The notes under the pieces were generated by a model. That model was not told the origin of the DNA and searched no databases. It saw only the letters and a list, made by a program, of their open reading frames with translations. 64,000 bases of DNA from Gracilibacillus timonensis. Its GTDB lineage: Bacteria > Bacillota > Bacilli > Bacillales > Amphibacillaceae. The position numbers and the translations under genes are program-made. The stretch spans positions 372,001 through 436,000 of the forward strand of contig NZ_FLKH01000010.1 in the NCBI RefSeq assembly GCF_900086715.1, given 5' to 3'. Position 1 is the stretch's first letter. Each line of letters begins with the position of its first letter. Below, piece after piece: positions 9,388-18,081 of this stretch.

Positions 9388-9427
9388 GGGGAATCGCACA
9401 ATAACCGCTATAACAGGCTGTCTTCCC

Positions 9428-10060
9428 TTAGCTGATCAATCCATTTTGATAGGCATAGACAGCTGCTTGTGTCCGATCTTGCACTTCTAATTTACTAAGG
9501 ATATTGCTGACGTGAACCTTGGTTGTTTTTAAAGCGATAAACAATTCATCAGCAATTTCTTGGTTTGTTTTCCCTTGTGCGATCAACAATAGAATTTCCA
9601 TCTCGCGTTTTGTTAGACTATCATGCTGAGACTCTTTACTGCCACTTGAAAATTTCTGCATCATTTTTGCTGTCACTTCTTTTTCTAATACCGATTCGCC
9701 ATGATAAGTGTCGCGAATAGCTCCAGCAATCACATCGGCTTTGGATGTTTTTAATAAATAGCTGGTTGCCCCGGCTTCTAATGCAGGATACACCTTGTCA
9801 TCATCAATAAAACTAGTCACAATAAGAATCTTTGCCTCTGGCCACTGTTGTTTGATTTGACGTGTTGCCTCAATTCCGTCCATCTCTTCCATAACCAAAT
9901 CCATTAGAATAATATCCGGTTTTAAGTCAAGGGCCAGCGTTACTGCCTTCTTGCCATTATCCGCCTCTGCTACTACTTCAATATCTTCCTGTGTGTCTAA
10001 ATAAGCACTTACTCCAATCCTTACCATTTCATGATCGTCAACAAATAAAACGCGGATCAT
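9428..10060 (-). CDS. liaR: LiaR/VraR-type response regulator
   Basis: A 210-residue NarL/FixJ-family regulator. The receiver domain (1-120) has the acidic pair at D8/D9, the phosphorylation aspartate D54 in [16 protein letters not shown] and K switch residues, and a LuxR-type HTH at about 147-205 ([20 protein letters not shown]). Its start overlaps the end of the kinase gene by four bases (ATGA), a sign of translational coupling. The partner genes identify it as the LiaR/VraR regulator that answers cell-wall antibiotic stress. Its target is probably the membrane protein/PspA pair at the start of this locus. Confidence 0.92.
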   Translation of the reverse strand: MIRVLFVDDHEMVRIGVSAYLDTQEDIEVVAEADNGKKAVTLALDLKPDIILMDLVMEEMDGIEATRQIKQQWPEAKILIVTSFIDDDKVYPALEAGATSYLLKTSKADVIAGAIRDTYHGESVLEKEVTAKMMQKFSSGSKESQHDSLTKREMEILLLIAQGKTNQEIADELFIALKTTKVHVSNILSKLEVQDRTQAAVYAYQNGLIS

Positions 10061-11094
10061 GTTTCTTCACCTCCATCACTGATTAGTGGTACACGTACTT
10101 CTACCTTCGTTCCCTGTCCTTTAATACTTACCATGCGCAAATTGGCACCGACCTCAGCCGCCCTTTCATACATATTCGTCAATCCATAGGATCGGTCTCG
10201 TTTATCTTGCACATCAAATCCAATTCCATCATCAGTTATGCGTAAAATGAGGAAGTGTTCTCGTTCGATTAACAAAACAGCCAGTTTATCAGCCTTAGCA
10301 TGACGCAAAGCGTTGGAAATAGCCTCTTGTAAGATACGGAATAGTTGGTCTTCAATCCCTTTACTTACGGTGATATCTTCTAATTGCCAGGTGATGTCCA
10401 TTGGGACCTTAGCATGGAGTTCTGCTAGTAATTGTTCCACACCTTCATTTAACGTTTTATTTTTTAACTGTACAGGTCTTAGATGTAGTAATAACGCCCG
10501 CATCTCCAGCTGTGACTGCTGGATCATTGCTTCAATCTGCTGTAATTGCTTAGTCATCTTATCACTTTGTCCCTTATTGGCTGTAATCACGGCTGACACT
10601 AACATCGAGGCGGCAAATAGTTCTTGACTGACGGAATCATGCAACTCACGTGCCAAGCGATTACGTTCTTCCGAGATCACTTGATTAATCGTTTCTTCCT
10701 GGTCACTTGCACGTTCTTCAATCAATTTCTGCGTACGTCTCGTTTGTTCCTGAATATACTGTTGAACTTCTTTTAACTTTGCTAATACATCATCCATCTC
10801 TTCAAAAGAAACTGGATCAGAGAAGGATTGATTTTTCAAGATATGGTGCAAGCTTGTCTCTACATATTGTAGTCGACGCTGCCAGAAAATGGTCATCACA
10901 ATACCAATTACGGACCCGAAAAGAATGGTAATCATGGGTAGCATCACGATAAACGGGATCTCAAATACCTTATTTGTCCACAGATCACTCCAATCCTCAA
11001 TCGGAAAAGCAATATAATAAATAGACCCCAGCATACCCAATAACAAAAAGGCGAATAAACAGGTTAAAAAAATCATGCGTGTATATAATTTCAT
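10057..11094 (-). CDS. liaS: LiaS/VraS-type sensor histidine kinase
   Basis: A 345-residue kinase with two N-terminal transmembrane segments (about residues 7-30 and 47-70) around a very short external loop. This makes it an intramembrane-sensing kinase. The HisKA_3 dimerisation box has the phospho-acceptor H152 in [14 protein letters not shown]. The HATPase domain shows [12 protein letters not shown] and DDGIGFD. It overlaps liaF upstream and liaR downstream by four bases each, so the three are one translational unit. Confidence 0.93.
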   Translation of the reverse strand: MKLYTRMIFLTCLFAFLLLGMLGSIYYIAFPIEDWSDLWTNKVFEIPFIVMLPMITILFGSVIGIVMTIFWQRRLQYVETSLHHILKNQSFSDPVSFEEMDDVLAKLKEVQQYIQEQTRRTQKLIEERASDQEETINQVISEERNRLARELHDSVSQELFAASMLVSAVITANKGQSDKMTKQLQQIEAMIQQSQLEMRALLLHLRPVQLKNKTLNEGVEQLLAELHAKVPMDITWQLEDITVSKGIEDQLFRILQEAISNALRHAKADKLAVLLIEREHFLILRITDDGIGFDVQDKRDRSYGLTNMYERAAEVGANLRMVSIKGQGTKVEVRVPLISDGGEET

Positions 11095-11810
11095 CCTCTT
11101 TTCACCTCAAACTTTCCAGCTATCATTTGGGTGAAAATTCGGACGCGTTGATCCGATATCTCAAAGTCTTTTGTCTGCACTTGAATATGTCGATTGAAGG
11201 CATTTTTTTCTTCATGCTCGAATGCATAGATGTCACCAAAAAGTACGGTATGATCCAGGATAATTTCGACATCATAAGGCACAATAATCGTTACTTTTCC
11301 AGCTAGTTGCCGAATCACAATAACGGCGTCATCATCAGGTAGCATGGTATTATTTAAGTCAATCACCACATCTCCTATGGCCGATTGAAAATTCAAATCC
11401 TGCCAGACAAAACCTTGATCGGTGGTATGATACTTACCGAACCACTCCGTTTGTATCACTCGATCTTCATATAAGGATTCTTCATCGATGTTAAGATATT
11501 TGGGCTCCGGTTCTGCCTCTTTCTGTCTTTGTTGGTACCAATGCCAGACAAAGTAGATCACCACAGCGAAGATAACCAGCCTTAGTACATAAGTGTTTAG
11601 CGCGGCAATAAAAATAAAAACAACTCCGCCCCAGAAGATCGTTTTTCCTGTCATCGTATGAAAAGATCTTCTTCCCAAGTAGATTCCCACAGCCCCAAGT
11701 GCAATCAAAAAAAGGAGGCCTGGATCTATAAATAAAATTTCAAATAACAAGAAAACGGCACCTACAATGATGAGTACCTGCAATACATCGCGGTTGTTTT
11801 TCTTGGACAT
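11091..11810 (-). CDS. liaF: LiaF-type membrane inhibitor of the LiaRS system
   Basis: A 239-residue protein with about four hydrophobic segments in residues 9-85, a short charged linker (QQRQKEAEPEPK), and a C-terminal beta-helical LiaF/DUF2154 domain. That domain includes the repeats SAIGDVVIDLNNTMLPDDDA and GDIYAF. In Bacillus subtilis LiaF keeps the LiaS kinase inactive without stress. The 4-bp overlap with liaS supports the same partnership. GAAGGAGG lies upstream of the ATG at 11810. A gap of about 80 bases without a terminator separates it from the next gene upstream. Confidence 0.9.
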   Translation of the reverse strand: MSKKNNRDVLQVLIIVGAVFLLFEILFIDPGLLFLIALGAVGIYLGRRSFHTMTGKTIFWGGVVFIFIAALNTYVLRLVIFAVVIYFVWHWYQQRQKEAEPEPKYLNIDEESLYEDRVIQTEWFGKYHTTDQGFVWQDLNFQSAIGDVVIDLNNTMLPDDDAVIVIRQLAGKVTIIVPYDVEIILDHTVLFGDIYAFEHEEKNAFNRHIQVQTKDFEISDQRVRIFTQMIAGKFEVKRG

Positions 11811-11889
11811 ATAGATCGCCTCCTTCCCCTTTGTCTATTTAATAAACTGCCTGTTATGTATGATTGTTCTTTATGTAATAGGGGTAAGC

Positions 11890-12273
11890 TCAGGCGGTTT
11901 TCTCGACTGGCTTGGTTGTTCCCGCTACAATAGTCACCACGATACTGCTAATACTTATAACTGCCCCTAACACACCAGCGGCACTTATCATCGTACCATC
12001 CTCAACAAAAAAACCTACTGGTATCAACACGATAAAGGACATCGCGATAAATCCTTGATATACTGCTGAAGCTATCTTGACAACAATATGATTAAAAAAT
12101 GCCAATATGACAGGGGGCAAGAAGAAAAAGACAACTACCCCAATCGCTAGCCATAATCCCCATGGCTCATCGAAGGAATTAGCATTTGTTCCGATTGGAT
12201 TTTTCGCCCCTGCTAAGATAAGACCAATCGCCACCAGGAGCGTCAATACAACCATGGTCACTCTTTTTATCAT
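11890..12273 (-). CDS. Small membrane protein of the lia locus, unknown family
   Basis: A 127-residue protein with four hydrophobic segments (about residues 3-20, 38-60, 64-88 and 98-120) and no recognisable catalytic motif. I placed the start at the ATG at 12273 (MIKRVTMVV) because AAAGGAG is seven bases upstream; a longer frame reaching 12366 runs through the terminator hairpin and lacks a ribosome site. It lies between the PspA/LiaH gene and liaF and is probably read with liaFSR. A LiaG-like place in the gene order does not mean LiaG homology, since the sequence does not resemble LiaG. Confidence 0.6.
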   Translation of the reverse strand: MIKRVTMVVLTLLVAIGLILAGAKNPIGTNANSFDEPWGLWLAIGVVVFFFLPPVILAFFNHIVVKIASAVYQGFIAMSFIVLIPVGFFVEDGTMISAAGVLGAVISISSIVVTIVAGTTKPVEKTA

Positions 12274-12294
12274 TATCATACTCCTTTCTGATAG

Positions 12295-12326
12295 AAGGAA
12301 AAAGGCGCAGCGCATATGCTGCACCT
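12295..12326 (-). terminator. Hairpin terminator between the PspA/LiaH gene and the following membrane gene
   Basis: On the minus strand AGGTGCAGC pairs with GCTGCGCCT (one G-T pair) and is followed by TTTTTCC. It could separate a highly induced two-gene message from the lower-level downstream genes by partial termination. Confidence 0.65.
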
Positions 12327-12386
12327 TGTTAACAACCTTTTCCTTTCCGATCATGACATCATCCATGATTATAGAATAACATGTTT

Positions 12387-13016
12387 TTAGCTTGATTTTG
12401 TAGCCTTTTTTTCTAATTCTTGAAAACGGGCGTCTAACGTGTGTAAACGATAGTCGGAACGGACGCGTTGCTCAATGCGTTCAATATAACTTTCCAATTC
12501 GGCAAATTTAGAAGCGCTCTTGGAAACAAGCTCCGTTTCTAACACCTTGTTCATTCCTTGTGTGGTGCGAGCAACATTCTCCCGGCTGCGAAGCTCCAAT
12601 CTTTTTACATAGAGATCCTTCAATTTCTGTTTCATTTGGATATATTTTGTTTCGAGCATTTCCAAATCTTTAATGGACTTATCAGACATTTCATCCAAAT
12701 GGACTACACGTGCCTCGAACTGTTCTAACTCCGTTTTTGCCTCTGCTAACAGATCTGTTTCATTCATTTCCTCTGCTAGCTGCACTTGGCGCTTACGTTT
12801 TTCTACCATGGTTTTCGCTTGATTTCGTTCCCGATCAATATCATGTTTGATCTCATATTGCTTGTCCATAAGGTGTTTGATTTTCTTAACTTCTTGCTCG
12901 CATTCACGAATATACTGATTAACGTGTGCTATTGGGTTCTTTTCCTCCTTACGATCGATAGCGTCATTTAAATCTGCCATCACGGTGTCTTTAATACGAG
13001 TAAATAAGTTTGCCAT
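12387..13016 (-). CDS. liaH: PspA/IM30 family protein (LiaH-like)
   Basis: A 209-residue, almost entirely helical protein with the PspA pattern: N-terminal amphipathic helix MANLFTRIKDTVMADLNDAI, then long heptad coiled coils (residues about 30-205). Phage-shock/LiaH proteins assemble into rings or rods on stressed membranes. The gene follows a small membrane protein gene with a 22-base gap and precedes the liaFSR group, which matches the LiaIH arrangement. AAGGAGG precedes the ATG at 13016. LiaH is the best fit from context; a generic PspA name would be equally safe. Confidence 0.85.
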   Translation of the reverse strand: MANLFTRIKDTVMADLNDAIDRKEEKNPIAHVNQYIRECEQEVKKIKHLMDKQYEIKHDIDRERNQAKTMVEKRKRQVQLAEEMNETDLLAEAKTELEQFEARVVHLDEMSDKSIKDLEMLETKYIQMKQKLKDLYVKRLELRSRENVARTTQGMNKVLETELVSKSASKFAELESYIERIEQRVRSDYRLHTLDARFQELEKKATKSS

Positions 13017-13038
13017 TGTAAATTCCTCCTTGAGTTTA

Positions 13039-13347
13039 TTAAATGTTTTCCCATTCTAAGTAGTCTTTTGACTGTTTTTCTTCTTGATATTTCTTATAGG
13101 CATAATACAAAACGACCAAGGCAGCGATACCGATCAAGGCTGGGATATTGGATAGTGACATCGATACACCGATTAACACTACGATTGCCCAACCAACCTT
13201 ACTACCGGTTGTGTCTGCCAGGATGAATTTCTTCACTCCGTAATAAGCAATTAACACACTGATGGCAAGCATGATTATGGATCCTAAATTGGTTAGCAAC
13301 ACAATACCGGCGATAATCGCTAAACTGACGATTAAAAATGTTTTCAT
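13039..13347 (-). CDS. Small membrane protein, probable LiaI-like anchor
   Basis: A 102-residue protein with three hydrophobic segments (about residues 3-38, 48-66 and 68-86) and a charged C-terminal tail that should face the cytoplasm. It is the first gene of the PspA/LiaH transcript. In Bacillus subtilis, LiaI holds LiaH at the membrane in that position. Sequence resemblance to LiaI is weak, so the role is inferred from size, topology and gene order. GGAAGGAGG precedes the ATG. The upstream DNA has TTGAAA and TATCAT/TATAAG elements, but no spacing good enough to name a promoter. Confidence 0.6.
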   Translation of the reverse strand: MKTFLIVSLAIIAGIVLLTNLGSIIMLAISVLIAYYGVKKFILADTTGSKVGWAIVVLIGVSMSLSNIPALIGIAALVVLYYAYKKYQEEKQSKDYLEWENI

Positions 13348-13630
13348 CTGCTTTGCCTCCTTCCATACTTATATGATAGCTGGTTTCAAGGCTTTTCAAA
13401 ACGGGCTGTGGATATATTTTGCAATAGGACTGGAGGCGTAGGGTGGGTAGGACTTGTGGGAGTGGAGACAGAATAGTTGATGGAGCAAGTCAGTGACAGA
13501 GTGGCGGGAGTCATAATGGCGATTAGAACTGGCAGTGGTTTTCGTGCGCCTATAGATCGAACCTTATGGTCTGGGTAGAACAATTTCTGCTCCTCGGTCC
13601 GTAAGATTCAAATATATATAATATGCCACC
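13348..13630. other. Intergenic region without recognised gene
   Basis: The stretch is richer in G on the plus strand than its surroundings, with runs such as GGAGGCGTAGGGTGGGTAGG. A 65-codon frame on the minus strand has no ribosome site and a low-complexity T/S/P translation. I see neither a domain nor a clear palindrome. It may be a decayed repeat or mobile element, or an antisense leader. Confidence 0.4.
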
Positions 13631-13661
13631 AAAAAAGCACCCGTCCCATCACGAGTGCTTT
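13631..13661 (-). terminator. Intrinsic terminator after the DPBB/DUF3889 gene
   Basis: On the minus strand AGCACTCGT pairs with ACGGGTGCT (one G-T pair), followed by TTTTTT, just after the stop codon of the gene ending at 13666. Confidence 0.8.
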
Positions 13662-13665
13662 CTTC

Positions 13666-14250
13666 TTATCTCTCTTTAAAATCAAAAGATATCACTCTAT
13701 CGGTAACCGGGTTATAGATGACCGTGCCGCGTAGATTTAATTGCCCTTGATTGGATTGTAGCACAAAATCATATACCTCTTTCACTTGATTGTTTTCTGG
13801 CTGACTTCGTTCTACCAAACTATAGTCCGTCACTCGAGCATTTGGATAAGCTACTTGGATGACTTCCAACAGATATTTTCCCCATTTCTCCTCGGCAAGA
13901 TCTGGAGATGGCTGAAATTGGATCGGGATTACACCTACTGAAGGATTAACACCCAACGCTTCAAAGGCCATGCGATGCAAGTTCAGCTGATTAGCTGGCA
14001 CATTTGGCACAGAATCAACCACTGTTACTAATACCTCTCGAGCATTTTGCGGATTAGTGACTTTGATCAACTGACCACATTGATAAGGCGACAGACTACT
14101 TACCGCCACCGTCATATGCTGATTATACGACCATGGTATATTACATTTTGTTGTTGTCCCTCCTGTTGTCCAAGTTGCCTGACCAGCTATGGTTTGCTGA
14201 CGCATATCATAGGCATAACTTGAATAGTAGGGATATTGATATGGATTCAT
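13666..14250 (-). CDS. Two-domain protein: double-psi beta-barrel plus DUF3889
   Basis: A 194-residue protein with a short Tyr/Pro-rich N terminus (MNPYQYPYYSSYAYD) and no obvious signal peptide. The middle part (about residues 18-100) reads GQATWTTGG..TKCNIPW..CGQLIKVTNP and VTVVDSVP. This is the pattern of a double-psi beta-barrel of the RlpA/expansin kind. The C-terminal part (about 115-194) has EKWGKYLLEVIQVAYPNA and TDYSLVERS..EVYDF, matching my memory of DUF3889. The ATG at 14250 is chosen over a GTG two codons earlier because the latter touches the GGGGGAGAG ribosome site. Function unknown, perhaps cell-wall associated. Confidence 0.6.
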   Translation of the reverse strand: MNPYQYPYYSSYAYDMRQQTIAGQATWTTGGTTTKCNIPWSYNQHMTVAVSSLSPYQCGQLIKVTNPQNAREVLVTVVDSVPNVPANQLNLHRMAFEALGVNPSVGVIPIQFQPSPDLAEEKWGKYLLEVIQVAYPNARVTDYSLVERSQPENNQVKEVYDFVLQSNQGQLNLRGTVIYNPVTDRVISFDFKER

Positions 14251-14332
14251 GTACACTCTCCCCCTTTATGCTTCATTCATTCTATTATATGAAAGCATAG
14301 GCGGATGGTGTGACACAAAACACCATATCCAT

Positions 14333-14367
14333 AAAAAAAAGATGACACCAAGTGATGTCACCTTTTT
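14333..14367 (-). terminator. Hairpin after topB
   Basis: TGACA pairs with TGTCA across a short loop and, read on the minus strand, runs into TTTTTTTT directly after topB. The plus-strand side ends in CTTTTTATT, so it could act both ways. Confidence 0.7.
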
Positions 14368-14369
14368 AT

Positions 14370-16538
14370 TTATTCATCTTTTTTCAGCTTGGCTAGAGCA
14401 TCCGCCAAGGCTGTATTGGAAAAGCCTTCATCCTGCTTATTTAAATACTTATTCACATCTCGTTTCGTTGCCTTGTTTTTCCCTTGTTTTTCTTTTCGTT
14501 TTTGGAAAGAGGATAATTTTTCATGGTAACCACAAACACAAGAAAAGGTTTGACTGTCACCTTGACCACGCAGTTCCATCCGCTTATGGCAATTCGGACA
14601 ACGGGCATTCGTCTTCTTGGCGATTGGCTTGCGTTCACCACATTCCCGATCTTGGCAAACGAGCATGCGCCCCTTTTTACCGTTGACCTCTAGCATCAAC
14701 TTACCGCATTTCGGACATTTCGTACCAGTCATATTATCATGTTTGTAAGTAGCACCACTATTTTTCACCTGATGAACTACCTCTCTGGTATATCCTTTGA
14801 TTTCATTAATAAAAGCCTGTTTCTTCAATTTTCCATTCGCAATTTGCTGTAGTTTTTCTTCCCACTGGGCAGTTAACATTGGAGAACGTAATTCTGCCGG
14901 AACCAACTCTAATAACTGCCTTCCTTTCGATGTAAGGTACAGATACTTCCCTTTTTTCTCCATATAAAAGGTGTTAAATAATTTCTCAATAATATCCGCT
15001 CTGGTAGCTACTGTACCAAGTCCACCTGTTGCCTTCAGTGTTTGGGTCGCCTTTTTATCCTCTCCGTCTAAAAACTTCGCTGGATTTTCCATAGCAGACA
15101 ATAAGGTTCCCTCTGTTAAACGCTCTGGTGGTTGTGTTTCTCCTTCATTTAAGGTGAGTTTGACACCATGCCAGCTATGACCTTCCTTAATATGATTAAT
15201 CTTCTGTTCTTCTTCGTTATCTTCTTTCTCGTTGTATAGCACTCTGAAGCCTAAATCGATCACATTTTTTCCAGAAGCGGTAAACACTTCCCCACCCATC
15301 TGCGCGGTTAGCTGGACTTGTTCAAATTGATAAGGCGGCAGTAATACCGCCAAGAAACGTTTGATAACCAGATCATAAATTTTTTGCTCTTGATCGGTTA
15401 AATTGGACAGATAGACAGGTTCCTCGGTTGGTATAATCGCATGGTGATCCGATACCTTGCTATTATCGACAAACGATTTATTGCCTTTAATCGGTTTTTT
15501 CTTGATTTGATTCGTCGCCTTGGCATAGGGTCCTATGCCACAACCATCTAAACGTTCCTTCAAGGTTGGTACGATATCTGTTGAAATGTATTTGGAATCA
15601 GTTCTTGGATAGGTTAACACCTTGTGCTGCTCATACAATTTTTGCATAATCGACAAGGTTTGTTTCCCTGAAAAACCAAATATCTTATTGGCATCCCGTT
15701 GTAAATCAGTTAAATCATATAAGGTTGGCGCATAATTTTTCTTTTGTTTTCTCTCTATTTTCGTAACGGTTAAATCTTGGTTTTGTAATTTATGAAGAAG
15801 CTCTTGCGCCTGATCATGGTTAAATAGACGAGTCTCTCCATTACTTTTACGCCAAGTTAATCTTATATTGTCCTTGGTACGAGCCTTTATTTGATAAAAT
15901 TTCTTCGGCTTAAATTCCTTAATCTCTTGTTCTCGCGCAGCAACCATAGCAAGCGTTGGTGTCTGCACCCGTCCACTTGATAATTGCGCATTAAATTTGG
16001 TCGTTAATGCCCTCGTAGCATTAAGTCCTACATACCAATCTGCTTCTGAACGTGCCACCGCTGAATAATAAAGGTTTTCATAGTCCTTGGCCGGTTTTAG
16101 GTTTTGAAAGCCTTGCTTAATTGCTTGGTCGGTGACGGAAGAAATCCATAGTCGCTTGACCGGTTTATGGACGCGAACTTTATCCAATATCCAACGAGCT
16201 ACTAATTCCCCTTCTCTACCAGCATCCGTTGCAATAACAACGTCCTTCACATCTTTGCGGATCAACTGATTCTTGACCGTTTGGAACTGCTTACCTGTCT
16301 GCTTAATCACTACCAATTTCAAGCGGTCTGGCAGCATCGGCAGCTCTTCCAGTTTCCATGTTTTATATTTTTGATCATAAACCTCTGGATCTGCTAATGT
16401 TACTAGATGACCCAAGGCCCATGTCACGATATATTGCGAACCTTCCATAAAGCCGTTTGCTTTTTTACTGCACTTTAAAACACGGGCAATGTCTCGGCCT
16501 ACGGAAGGTTTTTCTGCAATTACGACTGTTTTACTCAT
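14370..16538 (-). CDS. topB: DNA topoisomerase III (type IA)
   Basis: A 722-residue enzyme that decatenates and relaxes DNA by single-strand passage. The Toprim domain is N-terminal, with VIAEKPSVGRDIARVL and ATDAGREGELVARWI. The active-site tyrosine lies in LTYPRTDSKYIS near residue 310. Two zinc-ribbon-like four-cysteine modules follow the core: CPKCGKLM..LVCQDRECG, and CPNCHKRM..FSCVCG. A lysine-rich tail ends the protein. The ATG at 16538 has AAAGGA upstream, better than a TTG three codons before. It is a single-gene unit. The IS element downstream of its promoter region, on the other strand, does not touch the coding sequence. Confidence 0.95.
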   Translation of the reverse strand: MSKTVVIAEKPSVGRDIARVLKCSKKANGFMEGSQYIVTWALGHLVTLADPEVYDQKYKTWKLEELPMLPDRLKLVVIKQTGKQFQTVKNQLIRKDVKDVVIATDAGREGELVARWILDKVRVHKPVKRLWISSVTDQAIKQGFQNLKPAKDYENLYYSAVARSEADWYVGLNATRALTTKFNAQLSSGRVQTPTLAMVAAREQEIKEFKPKKFYQIKARTKDNIRLTWRKSNGETRLFNHDQAQELLHKLQNQDLTVTKIERKQKKNYAPTLYDLTDLQRDANKIFGFSGKQTLSIMQKLYEQHKVLTYPRTDSKYISTDIVPTLKERLDGCGIGPYAKATNQIKKKPIKGNKSFVDNSKVSDHHAIIPTEEPVYLSNLTDQEQKIYDLVIKRFLAVLLPPYQFEQVQLTAQMGGEVFTASGKNVIDLGFRVLYNEKEDNEEEQKINHIKEGHSWHGVKLTLNEGETQPPERLTEGTLLSAMENPAKFLDGEDKKATQTLKATGGLGTVATRADIIEKLFNTFYMEKKGKYLYLTSKGRQLLELVPAELRSPMLTAQWEEKLQQIANGKLKKQAFINEIKGYTREVVHQVKNSGATYKHDNMTGTKCPKCGKLMLEVNGKKGRMLVCQDRECGERKPIAKKTNARCPNCHKRMELRGQGDSQTFSCVCGYHEKLSSFQKRKEKQGKNKATKRDVNKYLNKQDEGFSNTALADALAKLKKDE

Positions 16539-16716
16539 AATAGACAATCCTTTCTACTGCTTCCTGCTAACTACTTTACCACAAAAATGACTTTGCTAAA
16601 AACCTTACGTATGGGATTAACCGGTTGGAAAAGCGCTGATAGCTAGGATGATGAACGTATGATAGGCTCCCCTAGCTCGGTACAAAAACTGCTCTTGTTG
16701 ATTTGTTGACTATTAG

Positions 16717-16771
16717 ATCCATTCTTACGGACAAAATTTCGGAGGTTGGCGGTTTTTTGTCCGTGAGATTC
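16717..16771. repeat. 55-bp hairpin repeat, left copy
   Basis: ACGGACAAAA (16727-16736) pairs perfectly with TTTTGTCCGT (16755-16764). The flanks ATCCATTCTT and GAGATTC are the same as in the right copy at 18344-18398; only loop bases differ. It stands 14 bases before the left end of the IS element, in the same orientation as its partner. Confidence 0.85.
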
Positions 16772-16857
16772 ATTGATATTGTATTAGTAGAGTAGACAAG
16801 TTCGAGACATGTCCACTATAATAGGGAATTTAATCAACAGGAGAGTGGGCGGAACAG

Positions 16858-17160
16858 ATGAGAACTTATAGTTATGAATTGAAGAAAGAAGTAGTGGGGA
16901 AATATTTTGAAGGACATGCCATTCGAGACTTAGTACAAACATATGATATTAGTGATGGAAGAGTGGCTAGACGTTGGGTACAAAGAGTTCGAGAGGGAGG
17001 TTATGAAGCGCTTACAAACAAGAAGCAACCTAGTGACAAACAAAGGAAAAACCTGGAGACAAAAGCGAAAAAGAAAGAGCTAACTAAAGACGAAAAACTC
17101 GAGCGTCAGGCGCTCCAGATTGAATTATTAAAAAAGCTTTTGGAGTTGGAAAGGGGGTGA
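16858..17160 (+). CDS. IS3-family transposase OrfA (HTH protein)
   Basis: A 100-residue protein with an N-terminal helix-turn-helix (about residues 7-45: EVVGKYFEGHAIRDLVQTYD..RVARRWVQ) and a lysine-rich leucine-zipper-like C terminus (LERQALQIELLKKLLELE). It binds the terminal repeats and is the N-terminal part of the full transposase. CAGGAGAG precedes the ATG. The slippery site lies near its 3' end, so ribosomes either stop at 17160 or shift into orfB. Confidence 0.9.
   Translation: MRTYSYELKKEVVGKYFEGHAIRDLVQTYDISDGRVARRWVQRVREGGYEALTNKKQPSDKQRKNLETKAKKKELTKDEKLERQALQIELLKKLLELERG
17130..17136 (+). promoter_or_regulatory. Programmed -1 ribosomal frameshift site
   Basis: A AAA AAG is read in exactly the zero-frame phase of orfA (codons AAA at 17131 and AAG at 17134). 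After a -1 slip the frame is open through GCT TTT GGA GTT GGA AAG GGG GTG into orfB. This is the standard IS150-type signal for making the OrfAB fusion transposase. Confidence 0.9.
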
Positions 17161-18074
17161 GAGAACAGAAAGAGCTACAGTTTGCTTTTATTGAAGCCAA
17201 TGCCAAGGATTATCCGGTGACGGACTTAGTGGAGCTAACCGATGTATCGAGGGCAGGTTATTATAAGTGGAAAAACCGTGGAGGCGGCAGTATGCAAGCG
17301 AATCAAGATGAACAATTGTATAGCTACTTATGGAAGTTGCATCAGGAGCATCGTGGGACACTGGGGAGAAAACGAATGAAAATAGCTCTGAAGGAAACCT
17401 ATGATATTCAGGCGGGAGAAATGCGTGTAGCTCGTATCATGCGACAATATGGCTTGCGTTGTAAGATTCGACAAAAGCGCTATGTGAAACGTCATGACAG
17501 CCATCATAAAGTAGCGAATATCTTGGATCGTAACTTTCATGCGGAAAAGCCAGGATGCAAATTTGCCATTGACATCACCTACTTGCCTGTCCAACAAGGG
17601 GTTAATAAATTTCTTTATTTATGCGCCATTAAGGACCTGTTTCATGATGAGGTGGTAGCTCATGCCGTGGGACCTCGTCAAGACATGGCATTGGTCTATG
17701 AGGCTTTAGAGGGCTTAAAAGAAAAAACGTTTGTGAAAGGCGCCATCCTACATAGTGATCAAGGCACACAATTCACAAACGCTGGTTATCAAATGCGTGT
17801 CCAAGAGATGGGTCTCACACCATCCATGTCCCGCAGAGGCAACTGCTGGGATAACGCATGTATTGAAAACTTCTTCAGTCACGCAAAATGTGAAATGGCC
17901 TGTTTCTTTGAAGACGCAAAGACAGCATCTGAAGTGCAATACGCGATAACCGAGTACATTCACTATTACAATCATAAACGAATCCACACCAAATTACAAA
18001 CAAATCCTGTGCACTTTATCGAGCGATGGGAGGGTCAATGGGGCACAAGAGGAACAGCGAAAGCCACAGCGTAG
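17157..18074 (+). CDS. IS3-family transposase OrfB (DDE integrase domain)
   Basis: A 305-codon frame, produced mainly as OrfAB by frameshifting; the GTG at 17157 lacks a good ribosome site. It carries an HTH_21-like segment (YLWKLHQEHRGTLGRKRMK) and an rve integrase core. The catalytic triad is D in FAIDITYLPV, D in ILHSDQGTQFT, and E in CWDNACIENFFSHAK with the usual 35-residue spacing to the second Asp. It ends HYYNHKRIHTKLQTNPVHF, the typical family tail. There is no stop or frameshift, so the element could be active. Confidence 0.93.
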   Translation: MREQKELQFAFIEANAKDYPVTDLVELTDVSRAGYYKWKNRGGGSMQANQDEQLYSYLWKLHQEHRGTLGRKRMKIALKETYDIQAGEMRVARIMRQYGLRCKIRQKRYVKRHDSHHKVANILDRNFHAEKPGCKFAIDITYLPVQQGVNKFLYLCAIKDLFHDEVVAHAVGPRQDMALVYEALEGLKEKTFVKGAILHSDQGTQFTNAGYQMRVQEMGLTPSMSRRGNCWDNACIENFFSHAKCEMACFFEDAKTASEVQYAITEYIHYYNHKRIHTKLQTNPVHFIERWEGQWGTRGTAKATA

Positions 18075-18081
18075 CTGCTTG

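Noticed and set aside
13386-13583. 65-codon minus-strand frame
   Set aside because: Thr/Ser/Pro-rich low-complexity product without ribosome site or domain.
14249-14686. 145-codon plus-strand frame opposite topB
   Set aside because: It runs through the topB terminator hairpin and the coding strand of the zinc-ribbon end; shadow of a real gene.
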